A DNA stretch of 6,611 bases from Pseudomonadota bacterium. GTDB lineage: Bacteria > Pseudomonadota > Gammaproteobacteria > GRL18. Positions 1 through 6,280 of this stretch are shown one piece after another. The number at the start of each line of letters is the position of its first letter. Within the stretch, counting starts at the first letter, position 1. The notes under the pieces were generated by a model. That model had not been told where the DNA came from. It was given only the letters and a program-made list of their open reading frames with translations, and made no database searches. The stretch covers positions 1 to 6,611 of the forward strand of contig DAOVUE010000090.1 in assembly GCA_030632745.1 (NCBI GenBank). The letters run 5' to 3'. A program made the translations under genes and the position numbers.

Positions 1-1
1 A

Positions 2-163
2 TTTTATCGGAAAAATAAATTATCACTTGGTAAAGCGGCTGATCTAGCAGGGCTTGATAAAATTGATTTTATAAAAAAGATTCAAAATGATGGTGAGGTT
101 GTTTTTGATTATTCTGATGATGAGATAAATGAGTTTTTTGACGGTACGGATACTATTCGTTGA
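2..163 (+). CDS. UPF0175-family antitoxin, 3' end only (N-terminus outside window)
   Basis: The frame is open from the window edge to a TGA at 161-163 and gives 53 residues. They contain the stretch KLSLGKAADLAGLDKIDF, which matches the C-terminal pattern of UPF0175 proteins: a short 'iSlgkAAelAGls..eF' helix-turn-helix-like segment, then an acidic tail (here YSDDEINEFF). Established knowledge: UPF0175 proteins are small DNA-binding antitoxins commonly encoded just upstream of DUF3368 PIN-like toxins; they neutralise the toxin and probably repress their own operon. Context agrees, because the next gene is a DUF3368 protein whose TTG start overlaps this stop codon by four bases (TTGA, 160-163), implying translational coupling. 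The start codon, promoter and N-terminal half lie upstream of the window. The family call rests on one motif plus context, but both point the same way. Confidence 0.8.
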   Translation, partial: FYRKNKLSLGKAADLAGLDKIDFIKKIQNDGEVVFDYSDDEINEFFDGTDTIR

Positions 164-648
164 AATCTAATGCTCTAACGGTTTCAAATACGACACCGAT
201 AATTTCTTTTTGCTCAATTGGAAAGCTTGATATTTTAGAAAAAGTTTTTGGTGAAATTATTATACCTGAAGCAGTTTACAATGAAATCAAGCAAAAAGAG
301 AGCTATGGTTATGAAGACATTGACTCAAAATTTATAAAGGTTGAGCCAGTTAAAAGTAAGAATTATCTGGCCTTGCTATTAAATCAGCTAGATATTGGAG
401 AGGCAGAAACAATTATTTTGGCAAAAGAATTAAATGCAGACAATGTGCTTATTGATGAAAAGTTGGGGTATCGTATTGCTAAAAATTCTGGACTTAATGT
501 TGTTAGAACTTTATTCATATTATTAAAGGCAAAAGATCTGCAGCTTATTGATAAAGTAAAGCCATTGCTTGACGATATGATTCATAAAGAAAGATGGTAC
601 TCAAAAAATGTATACCAGGCTTTTTTGAAAAAAGCACAGGAGTTATAA
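160..648 (+). CDS. DUF3368 / PIN-like toxin of a type II toxin-antitoxin pair
   Basis: This 162-residue protein opens with VSNTTPIISF (residues 8-17), followed by GKLDILEKVFGEIIIPEAVYNEI (21-43), LDIGEAETIILAKEL (77-91) and NVLIDEKLGYRIAKNSGL (95-112). This order is the hallmark of DUF3368, a PIN-fold family. Likely acidic or metal-site positions are N10 (the place of the first PIN Asp; Asn is common in DUF3368), E42, E81/E83 and D99. By analogy with VapC-type PIN toxins it may be an RNase, but activity is not proven for most DUF3368 members. The start is TTG at 160: an in-frame stop lies at 139-141 and no other standard start codon occurs before the conserved N-terminal motif. No Shine-Dalgarno is evident, so translation is probably coupled to the antitoxin through the TTGA overlap. 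Length is normal for the family, so the toxin looks intact. Confidence 0.85.
   Translation: MKSNALTVSNTTPIISFCSIGKLDILEKVFGEIIIPEAVYNEIKQKESYGYEDIDSKFIKVEPVKSKNYLALLLNQLDIGEAETIILAKELNADNVLIDEKLGYRIAKNSGLNVVRTLFILLKAKDLQLIDKVKPLLDDMIHKERWYSKNVYQAFLKKAQEL
619..635. repeat. Perfect 8-bp inverted repeat at the 3' end of the toxin gene
   Basis: GCTTTTTT and AAAAAAGC face each other around a single central G. It lies within the last codons of the DUF3368 gene. As RNA it could form a short, A-U rich hairpin, but no U-tract follows, so it is not a convincing intrinsic terminator. It may simply be a by-product of the Phe-Leu-Lys-Lys codons. Confidence 0.5.
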
Positions 649-663
649 TCTACGAAAATAGAG

Positions 664-669
664 TATAAT
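664..669 (+). promoter_or_regulatory. Possible -10 box (TATAAT), distal promoter for the acetylation operon
   Basis: A perfect TATAAT lies 15 bases after the toxin stop, in the context GAGTATAATT. The same ten bases recur at 5686-5695 upstream of the cytochrome gene. No good -35 hexamer lies 16-18 bases upstream, so in AT-rich DNA this may be chance. Confidence 0.3.
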
Positions 670-712
670 TAGCCGTGATGCCAGTCCAGGTCATATTATA
701 GTGAGTGGAACA

Positions 713-729
713 GCGGTTCTCAGAACTGC
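713..729. promoter_or_regulatory. Operator-like dyad upstream of the MBOAT gene
   Basis: The arms GCGGTTCT and AGAACTGC surround a central C. Seven of eight arm positions are complementary; the exception (G715/T727) would be a G-U pair in RNA. The dyad covers the place where the -35 element of the extended -10 promoter at 748-756 would lie, so a regulator bound here could block or assist RNA polymerase. It is more GC-rich than its surroundings. No cognate regulator gene is visible in the window. Confidence 0.4.
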
Positions 730-747
730 AACAAAAAATTTAAAAAC

Positions 748-756
748 TGCTATACT
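748..756 (+). promoter_or_regulatory. Extended -10 promoter candidate (TGC-TATACT) for the acetylation operon
   Basis: TGC directly precedes TATACT (751-756), giving a TGn extended -10 element, which can work with a poor -35 box. The -35 position (about 727-732) holds only a weak TGCAAC. Transcription would begin near 763, giving a leader of about 47 nt before the ATG at 810. Confidence 0.5.
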
Positions 757-809
757 ATTTTATTGTTTCAAGAAAACGTCTCGCGGATTCAACTTCCAAA
801 TAATCTATC

Positions 810-2249
810 ATGCTGTTTAACTCTCTAACTTTCCTAAGCTTTATTGCTCTATTTATTCCGGCTTATTTTCTTACGCATGGAAAAGTCAGATTATGGTTGT
901 GCCTGCTGAGCAGTTATTTATTCTACGGCTGGTGGGATTATCGCTTTCTGCTGCTGATATTTGCTCTGACTCTGATTAATTATTACTGCGGACTGCATAT
1001 GCTGGATGCTGCAGAAAACAGGCACAGGCATAGTCACAAATTTATCTGGATCAGTATGCTCAGCAGCCTGGGTATTCTGGGCTTTTTTAAATATTTTAAT
1101 TTTTTCTCATCGAATATAGTATCCCTGTTTAATAATCTGGGTATAAATATTGATCCCTTAGCCATTGATATTATCCTACCCGTAGGTATTTCTTTTTATA
1201 CTTTTCAAACCATGAGTTACACCATTGATATTTATCGCTATCAAATTAAACCGGAAAAGTCCCTATTAAAGTTCTCAACCTTTGTTGCTTTCTTTCCTCA
1301 GCTTGTTGCAGGGCCAATTGTAAGAGCTTCTGTTTTTATTCCGCAATTAAGAAGTGATCGATTTCCCTCGACAGAAGATATTATTACCGGTCTGCAGTGG
1401 GTGATCTGGGGCTTTTTTCTAAAAGTGGTGGTTGCTGACTCATTGGCATTGGTCGTTGATGTGCGCTTTGAAAACCCCTTAAATCATAACGCATTGTCAT
1501 TATTAACCGGTGTTATTTTTTATGCTTTTCAGATTTATGGTGACTTTGCAGGTTATTCGCTCATTGCCATTGGTATAGCAAGAATATTAGGCTTTCATTT
1601 CCCGGAAAATTTTCATAAACCCTATTTTGCTTCCAGCATTACTGAATTCTGGCGAAGATGGCATATATCCCTTTCTACCTGGTTAAGAGATTATGTGTAT
1701 ATTTCTTTGGGAGGAAACAGGCAGGGTCATTTTAACATGTACCGTAATTTAATGATTACCATGCTTCTGGGCGGCTTATGGCATGGAGCAAGCTGGAACT
1801 TTATTATCTGGGGTGCTCTTCACGGCTTCTATCTGCTGCTGGATAAATTCTTTTGCAAAATAAAAGACGGCCGTTCCGGGAGGATTAAAACTTCTGTTTT
1901 TGTTTATCCTGTAAGGCTTATAAAAATACTCTTTACTTTTACCTTAGTCTGTATTGCATGGGTGTTTTTTAGAGCAGCTGATTTGAGTGATGCATTACTG
2001 ATATTGAATAAAATGGTTTATTTTGATGATTACCAGTTTTCCGGCGTGACGCAAAAATTTCATGTTATCAAAGGCTTTATGATAATTTCTTTTTTACTAT
2101 TGATTGAGGCTTTTAGTTCAACAACTATTATTCTCAGCTTGAAACAGCGATATCCTTATCTGCACTTGTTATTTTCAGCATTTGTAATGATCTTGATTGC
2201 ATTTTGGGGGACGTTTGATAATAGTGCATTTATTTACTTCCAATTTTAA
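810..2249 (+). CDS. MBOAT-family membrane O-acyltransferase (AlgI/PatA-like)
   Basis: This 479-residue, strongly hydrophobic protein has about ten membrane segments. Family signatures run in order: the N-terminus MLFNSLTFLSFIALF, typical of AlgI-like proteins; FFPQLVAGPIVRASVFIPQL (161-180); DFAGYSLIAIGIARILGF (245-262); FWRRWHISLSTWLRDY (280-295, H285); GGLWHGASWNFIIWG (321-335, H325, the near-invariant MBOAT histidine thought to be catalytic); and the terminal FIYFQF. Length matches full-size AlgI-type members. Established role: move an acyl group, usually acetyl, across the inner membrane for transfer to a periplasmic or exopolysaccharide acceptor. The ATG at 810 gives the family N-terminus exactly, yet the preceding 20 bases hold no Shine-Dalgarno, which is odd. 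The SGNH-like partner follows 55 bp downstream. The substrate (alginate-like polymer, peptidoglycan, O-antigen or other) cannot be told from sequence, and no glycan-synthesis genes are adjacent, so I withhold the name algI. Confidence 0.93.
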   Translation: MLFNSLTFLSFIALFIPAYFLTHGKVRLWLCLLSSYLFYGWWDYRFLLLIFALTLINYYCGLHMLDAAENRHRHSHKFIWISMLSSLGILGFFKYFNFFSSNIVSLFNNLGINIDPLAIDIILPVGISFYTFQTMSYTIDIYRYQIKPEKSLLKFSTFVAFFPQLVAGPIVRASVFIPQLRSDRFPSTEDIITGLQWVIWGFFLKVVVADSLALVVDVRFENPLNHNALSLLTGVIFYAFQIYGDFAGYSLIAIGIARILGFHFPENFHKPYFASSITEFWRRWHISLSTWLRDYVYISLGGNRQGHFNMYRNLMITMLLGGLWHGASWNFIIWGALHGFYLLLDKFFCKIKDGRSGRIKTSVFVYPVRLIKILFTFTLVCIAWVFFRAADLSDALLILNKMVYFDDYQFSGVTQKFHVIKGFMIISFLLLIEAFSSTTIILSLKQRYPYLHLLFSAFVMILIAFWGTFDNSAFIYFQF

Positions 2250-2260
2250 GTTCCAGTGTT

Positions 2261-2294
2261 AGGGCCGTGGAAAATTTATTATTTCCAGAGCCCT
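2261..2294 (+). promoter_or_regulatory. Intercistronic hairpin adjoining the ribosome binding site of the SGNH gene
   Basis: AGGGC (2261-2265) pairs with GCCCT (2290-2294) and TGGAAA (2268-2273) pairs with TTTCCA (2282-2287). The two helices are separated by a 2x2 internal loop and capped by an 8-base loop. The stem totals 11 base pairs and ends one base before the AGGA ribosome binding site at 2296-2299. It is not a standard terminator, because the following bases are TAGGATTTTT. It could tune translation of the second gene or protect or process the mRNA. Confidence 0.5.
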
Positions 2295-2295
2295 T

Positions 2296-2299
2296 AGGA
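2296..2299 (+). promoter_or_regulatory. Ribosome binding site (AGGA) for the SGNH-like gene
   Basis: AGGA lies five bases before the ATG at 2305 and supports that start. It stands out because the upstream MBOAT gene has no such site, so the two cistrons may be translated at different rates. Confidence 0.6.
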
Positions 2300-2304
2300 T
2301 TTTT

Positions 2305-3198
2305 ATGAAACTGATTAAAAAAATTATCTTTGTTGTCATGGTTTTTTTTGCTCTGGATTATCTCATTAGTGACAATTTGCATAAAATTTCCAGTGCATCC
2401 AATATTCGCTATTCACGATTATTTTATCAATCAATTCATGCTGATGTGATTTTTATTGGAAATTCAAGAGCAGTGAATACGTTTTATACACCCTATATAG
2501 AAAAACAATTTTCTTTTCAGGCCATAAATCTGGCCTATAACGGCTTATCTGCACCCTTGATGGAGTTGTTTATCAATGAATATCTGCAACGCAATGAAGC
2601 ACCTGATACGATAGTGCTTGAAGTGACTGCATTGAAGAATGATTATGATGTTTTAAAAAACTTTAAGCAGTACACTTTTGATTCAAAGGCATTGATGCTG
2701 TTATTGAATAAACATAATCCTGAAATTTATTATGCATCAAGACTTGCAAAAACTTTTGCCTATAATTCAGAATATTTTCTCAGGACATTATATTACCTTA
2801 ATCGTTCAGATCAGGACTGGATTAATCGCTATCAGATTGAGCCTGATTTTTACGAGAAAATTCAGCCGTCAGATAAAAAATTAGACCTGTTGGAATTCGT
2901 GGATAAGCAGTCTATGGATTCTTTGCGGCGCATCATTAATGTATGCCGACAGAATAATATCAGGCTCAAGCTTGTGTTGGCTCCGATACTGGATAAAATG
3001 CGCAACAAAGAGGATATTGACGCTTATGTAAAAGATATTGAAAACAGATCTCATATGGATGTGACTGATTTATCTGCCGTGGTCAATGAAATCAGCTATT
3101 TTGCAGATACAATTCATAGCAATGAAAAAGGTGCTGAAAATCTAGCGGATTATTTGCTGAAAAGCGGTTTTTTTGATAATAAGGAAAGTTTTAAATAA
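2305..3198 (+). CDS. Membrane-anchored SGNH-hydrolase-like protein, probable acetyl-transfer partner of the MBOAT
   Basis: The 297-residue protein begins with Lys residues and a hydrophobic segment (about residues 6-21), fitting a signal anchor that leaves the rest in the periplasm. SGNH-like blocks follow: DVIFIGNSRAVN (47-58, putative nucleophile S54), INLAYNGLSA (74-83, candidate oxyanion N79/G80) and FADTIHSNEKGAENLADYLL near the C-terminus (266-285, D268 and H271 in the D-x-x-H arrangement). The central part is unremarkable and poorly conserved to my eye. Proteins of this kind (AlgJ/AlgX, PatB, DltD and DUF1574-like families) act with MBOAT proteins as the periplasmic half of O-acetylation machines. 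Position supports this: same strand, 55 bp after the MBOAT, with its own RBS. It could instead be an esterase. The exact family was not confirmed; the SGNH fold and partnership are the firm part. Confidence 0.8.
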   Translation: MKLIKKIIFVVMVFFALDYLISDNLHKISSASNIRYSRLFYQSIHADVIFIGNSRAVNTFYTPYIEKQFSFQAINLAYNGLSAPLMELFINEYLQRNEAPDTIVLEVTALKNDYDVLKNFKQYTFDSKALMLLLNKHNPEIYYASRLAKTFAYNSEYFLRTLYYLNRSDQDWINRYQIEPDFYEKIQPSDKKLDLLEFVDKQSMDSLRRIINVCRQNNIRLKLVLAPILDKMRNKEDIDAYVKDIENRSHMDVTDLSAVVNEISYFADTIHSNEKGAENLADYLLKSGFFDNKESFK

Positions 3199-3203
3199 TA
3201 AGT

Positions 3204-3235
3204 GCCCTCAGCAACTATAGCCCTCAGCAAATATT
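3204..3235. repeat. Two tandem copies of a 16-bp unit between convergent genes
   Basis: Units at 3204-3219 and 3220-3235 share GCCCTCAGCAA exactly and agree at 14 of 16 positions overall. They lie in the 76-bp gap between the stop of the SGNH-like gene and the stop of the EAL gene on the other strand. GCAA (3227-3230) can pair with TTGC (3237-3240), but no T-tract follows on either strand, so a rho-independent terminator for either gene is not evident. Confidence 0.6.
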
Positions 3236-3274
3236 GTTGCCGCTGTCGCTTTGCAAACCTGCACAAATTGTTGG

Positions 3275-5566
3275 TTATTTTACCTCTTTGGTTTTTGATT
3301 CATTAATCAGCAGCAGCAATTTTTCTAAAGAGACAGGTTTGCCGGTATAGTAGCCCTGCGCATAATCCACGCCCATTTCAACGAGCAGCTGCATGATTTT
3401 TTCTGACTCGACATATTCTGCCACTGTCTTTAAATTCATGGTTTTTGCGACCTTGCAGGTAGCATCCACAATAGCAAAATCCGTGCTAGACTGAGACAGG
3501 TTATGGACAAATGAACCATCAATTTTGAGTACATCTACAGGCAGTTTTTTAAGATATTCAAATGATGACAAGCCACTTCCAAAGTCATCCAGTGCAACAG
3601 AGCAGCCGAGTTCCTGTACCTTAGAAACAAAAGCAGCAGCATTGTACATATTGGCAATAGCGGCTGTTTCAGTTATTTCAAAACAAATCTTTTTTGCAGG
3701 CACGTTATATTTATGTATTAATTGTTCTATATCAAAACATAAGTTGGGATCTGCCATTGACTGTCCGGAAAGGTTTATTGAGCAAATTCCCATGTTCTTT
3801 ATATCCAAATCGGCTGATGATAACCACTGAAATGTATGTCTTATCACCCATCGATCAATATTGGGCATCAGATTAAAACTTTCTGCATAAGGAATAAATT
3901 CTCCCGGCATTTTAATTTTGCCATCAGAGCTCTTCAGGCGTAACAAAACTTCAAAATAAAAGGCCGGATCAGCATTATTGTCTTTATCAATTGAAATAAT
4001 AGGTTGAGCAACCAGAGTAAAACTATTTTTTGACAGAGCTTTATTAATTTTTCCCAGCCAGTCGGCACGCGTTTTACGCTGTGTTTTATTTTGATCCTGA
4101 TCGTCAACAATTACCGATCCGATATTGCCCTGTTGATATGCTTTTTCAACCAAGGCTCTGGCATGTTCCAGCGGGCCGTGTAATTCTCCATGCGTGTAAT
4201 TAGCCGGTACCAGTGAAAAAACAGCATTGATGTGAAAAGGATGCTGCTGCCAGATAAAATTAAAGTCTTTAACCTTCTCGGCCAGGTTGCGCAGTACATC
4301 AATGGAATGCTCATCATGATTATCTTCTAATAGTATCGCAAATACAGGCCCGCTGACACGATAGATCTTGACATCCATACCTGCTTCAAGCTGTAAGAAG
4401 CTGCCAAACTGGCAATAAAGTGCATTTCGAGCTTCAAAGCCATAACCCTGAAATAATGCATCGTAATTAGAAATTGAAATGCAGCCCAGCATGTGCTTAA
4501 CATCTGAAGTTTGATCGACTTGAGTAACACTTTCCATACTCTTGTGTAAATAACGTAAATTTGGCAATCCCGTAATTGGATCATGGAGTGTTGCTTGCTC
4601 TAATAATAGTTCTTTTCTACGACGTTCCAGTGCTATTGCTGCAACCAGTTGTCCTAATATGGCCAGAGTAATGATCAGCAACAGCATACCTAATGCATGA
4701 GGGGGCGTCATTTCTCTCGGAGTGCCTGCAATACCAAAAAAATGAAAGGTAAAGACTGTGTATGAAATAATGGCAACCGCTATATTGGTAAAGACTACTC
4801 CCAAACGCAATGCACTCCATATTATCATGGGAAACAACAGCAGTTCAGCATCAAGCAAGCCGGCAAAAGCATAATGCTTTCCCAGGGTTAAGGTCAGTAA
4901 TACCAGTATCGCTACTGCAGCCAGCCATGCTATTTTCTCGGCCTTTATAACAGAAGGAGCTGCATAGGCATATTGTAGAAAAGATTGATGGCCAAATAAA
5001 ATGATTGCCGGTGCAAAAATTAATGCCCCCAATGCCTCACCTAAAGTATAGGAAAAAATAATCAGACGAATATCTTCAATAATATCGAATCGCTCAATTA
5101 TCCAAATCAGTGGTAAATCCAGAAATAACTTGACTATTGGGGAAATCAGCATCCCGGCAACATAAAAGTGCAGATAGTTTTTAACTGGCTGGCTTACAAC
5201 CTCATCACTAAAAAAACGACGCAAATAAAGTAGAGCCAGCCAGCCGGTTATCAGCATAGAAGTCGATAACCAGAATGAAACTAGAAAGGAATAAGCAATA
5301 AGATAGAAGTGACAGAAAAATAAACCGACAAATAAAGCAGGGATTGCCCTGGCACCCATGCGGAACAATAAACCCAGAATAATACCTGAGCCGAGAATCA
5401 CAACAGGTGTTTCTTCATGCAGAGGAAAGTGATATAAATGAGAAATCCATCCGGCTATAGCGATTGACGAGGCAATAATAGTTTGAATAAATATATTTCT
5501 TATCAGATTCATTAAATTGATTTTTTTAGTTATTTTCATGTGCAGACAGTTTATAGAGACTATCAT
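3275..5566 (-). CDS. MASE1 - degenerate GGDEF - EAL protein, predicted cyclic-di-GMP phosphodiesterase
   Basis: The product has 763 residues. Residues about 22-311 form a multi-helix membrane sensor of MASE1 type (for example VVILGSGIILGLLFRMGARAIP, 55-76). A short charged linker (LERRRKELLLEQ) leads to a GGDEF-like domain (about 325-488) that keeps the entry motif HDPITGLPN (328-336) but reads SGPVF (405-409) where GGDEF should be and has no RxxD inhibitory site. Cyclase activity is therefore unlikely; the domain may be regulatory, perhaps nucleotide-binding. The EAL domain (about 503-755) reads E-V-L (E539) and keeps N598, E630, DDFG (D660, D661), K681, E717/E720 and Q737, the metal and substrate residues, so c-di-GMP hydrolysis to pGpG is predicted. 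Start is uncertain: ATG at 5566 gives the longest form, while ATGs at 5539 (MKITKK) and 5512 are plausible; none has a Shine-Dalgarno. It is convergent with the acetylation operon and divergent from the cytochrome gene. Confidence 0.92.
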   Translation of the reverse strand: MIVSINCLHMKITKKINLMNLIRNIFIQTIIASSIAIAGWISHLYHFPLHEETPVVILGSGIILGLLFRMGARAIPALFVGLFFCHFYLIAYSFLVSFWLSTSMLITGWLALLYLRRFFSDEVVSQPVKNYLHFYVAGMLISPIVKLFLDLPLIWIIERFDIIEDIRLIIFSYTLGEALGALIFAPAIILFGHQSFLQYAYAAPSVIKAEKIAWLAAVAILVLLTLTLGKHYAFAGLLDAELLLFPMIIWSALRLGVVFTNIAVAIISYTVFTFHFFGIAGTPREMTPPHALGMLLLIITLAILGQLVAAIALERRRKELLLEQATLHDPITGLPNLRYLHKSMESVTQVDQTSDVKHMLGCISISNYDALFQGYGFEARNALYCQFGSFLQLEAGMDVKIYRVSGPVFAILLEDNHDEHSIDVLRNLAEKVKDFNFIWQQHPFHINAVFSLVPANYTHGELHGPLEHARALVEKAYQQGNIGSVIVDDQDQNKTQRKTRADWLGKINKALSKNSFTLVAQPIISIDKDNNADPAFYFEVLLRLKSSDGKIKMPGEFIPYAESFNLMPNIDRWVIRHTFQWLSSADLDIKNMGICSINLSGQSMADPNLCFDIEQLIHKYNVPAKKICFEITETAAIANMYNAAAFVSKVQELGCSVALDDFGSGLSSFEYLKKLPVDVLKIDGSFVHNLSQSSTDFAIVDATCKVAKTMNLKTVAEYVESEKIMQLLVEMGVDYAQGYYTGKPVSLEKLLLLINESKTKEVK

Positions 5567-5652
5567 ATTATTAAAAAGATGTCACAGACTCAGGTTTATT
5601 ATTTCAACTATTAAACGAATATATGGAGTGCTGGTTGAGGGGGAGTTTGCAA

Positions 5653-5694
5653 CAAAAAAAGTATAAAGAAATAAACAAAAAATAAGAGTATAAT
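5653..5694 (+). promoter_or_regulatory. Candidate promoter for the cytochrome c gene (A-tract plus TATAAT)
   Basis: TATAAT lies at 5689-5694, giving a start near 5701 and a leader of about 50 nt. A run of A residues (5653-5660) would fall about 40-50 bases upstream of that start, where an UP element binds. The -35 position (about 5666-5671) is poor. The whole 5567-5749 intergenic region must also hold the promoter of the minus-strand EAL gene, but I cannot point to a convincing one. Confidence 0.4.
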
Positions 5695-5736
5695 TGTCCA
5701 AAAATTACAAAGATGGTATTTATTAAATTTTATTTT

Positions 5737-5741
5737 GAGGA
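5737..5741 (+). promoter_or_regulatory. Ribosome binding site (GAGGA) that fixes the cytochrome start at 5750
   Basis: GAGGA sits eight bases before ATG 5750. A longer reading from TTG at 5735 would place this site inside the coding region and lack its own, so the ATG is preferred. Confidence 0.75.
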
Positions 5742-5749
5742 AAATAAGT

Positions 5750-6253
5750 ATGAGCAATAATGAAGAAAATGTATTAATGGAATATGTGAAGCAAATTTCT
5801 TTGCTTGCGGCACTGGCACTCATTGTAATATGGGTACTGGTTATTTTAGTGTCCTTTTTTGCTTCGTTTGGTGCTCATCATGAAGTTGATCCGGATGCAG
5901 TCAATAATCGTTTAAAGGCCATTGAAGTGGTTGCTGTTGTTGGAGGAGATGCATCTGCTGCAGCCGAAACAAGTTCAGAAGCAGCTAAAGAAACAGTGAC
6001 TGCTGATACAGGTCCTATTGATGGTGAAGCGATTGTGACCGCAACGTGTTTTGCATGTCATGGAACAGGAATTTTAGAATCTCCAAAAATTGGTGATAAA
6101 AAGACCTGGGATAAGCGCCTGGAAGCTAATGTGGATTTGGATGGACTGGTCCAATCAGCAATTAAAGGCAAGGGTGCCATGCCTCCCAGTGGTGGTAATG
6201 CCGGCTTGAGTGATGCACAGCTTAAAGCAGCAATTGAATTTATGATGAAGTAG
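5750..6253 (+). CDS. Membrane-anchored c-type cytochrome, cytochrome c5 family
   Basis: The 167-residue product has a short polar N-terminus, one hydrophobic helix (about 17-39, an uncleaved anchor), an Ala/Glu/Thr-rich flexible linker (about 65-90) and one haem-binding domain. That domain has CFACH (C100, C103, H104: covalent haem c plus proximal ligand) and KGAMPPSGG (141-149, M144 the likely distal ligand). GTGILESPKIGD, W120 and the C-terminal ALSDAQL-like helix fit the c5 pattern. It should sit in the periplasm tethered to the inner membrane and shuttle electrons between respiratory complexes or to a terminal oxidase or dehydrogenase; the partner is unknown. The ATG at 5750 is chosen for its GAGGA site. 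It appears monocistronic: the EAL gene diverges upstream and over 300 bp of non-coding DNA follow. Haem attachment would need a Ccm system encoded elsewhere. Confidence 0.93.
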   Translation: MSNNEENVLMEYVKQISLLAALALIVIWVLVILVSFFASFGAHHEVDPDAVNNRLKAIEVVAVVGGDASAAAETSSEAAKETVTADTGPIDGEAIVTATCFACHGTGILESPKIGDKKTWDKRLEANVDLDGLVQSAIKGKGAMPPSGGNAGLSDAQLKAAIEFMMK

Positions 6254-6280
6254 ACTGTTAATACTTATTTTATAAACCCT

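Noticed and set aside
649..809. Search for a tRNA fragment or mobile-element end in the gap after the toxin-antitoxin pair
   Set aside because: No cloverleaf, terminal inverted repeats or target-site duplication could be found; only promoter-like elements and one dyad.
3199..3274. Rho-independent terminator between the convergent genes
   Set aside because: The possible hairpin (GCAA/TTGC with flanking CAGC/GCTG) is short, bulged and not followed by a T-run on either strand.
3525..3876. Plus-strand open frames of 101 and 60 codons inside the EAL gene
   Set aside because: They are antisense to the conserved EAL domain, lack ribosome binding sites and show no recognisable protein pattern.
4111..4820. 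Minus-strand open frames of 67-85 codons overlapping the GGDEF/MASE1 region
   Set aside because: Same-strand shifted frames within a gene whose own frame is continuous and family-consistent; no frameshift is needed.
5735..5749. TTG start giving five extra residues on the cytochrome
   Set aside because: The GAGGA ribosome binding site at 5737-5741 would lie inside the gene; ATG 5750 is correctly spaced from it.
5611..5823. 70-codon minus-strand open frame across the cytochrome start
   Set aside because: It overlaps the anchor helix codons of the cytochrome in antisense; its hydrophobic look mirrors that helix. No RBS or family pattern.
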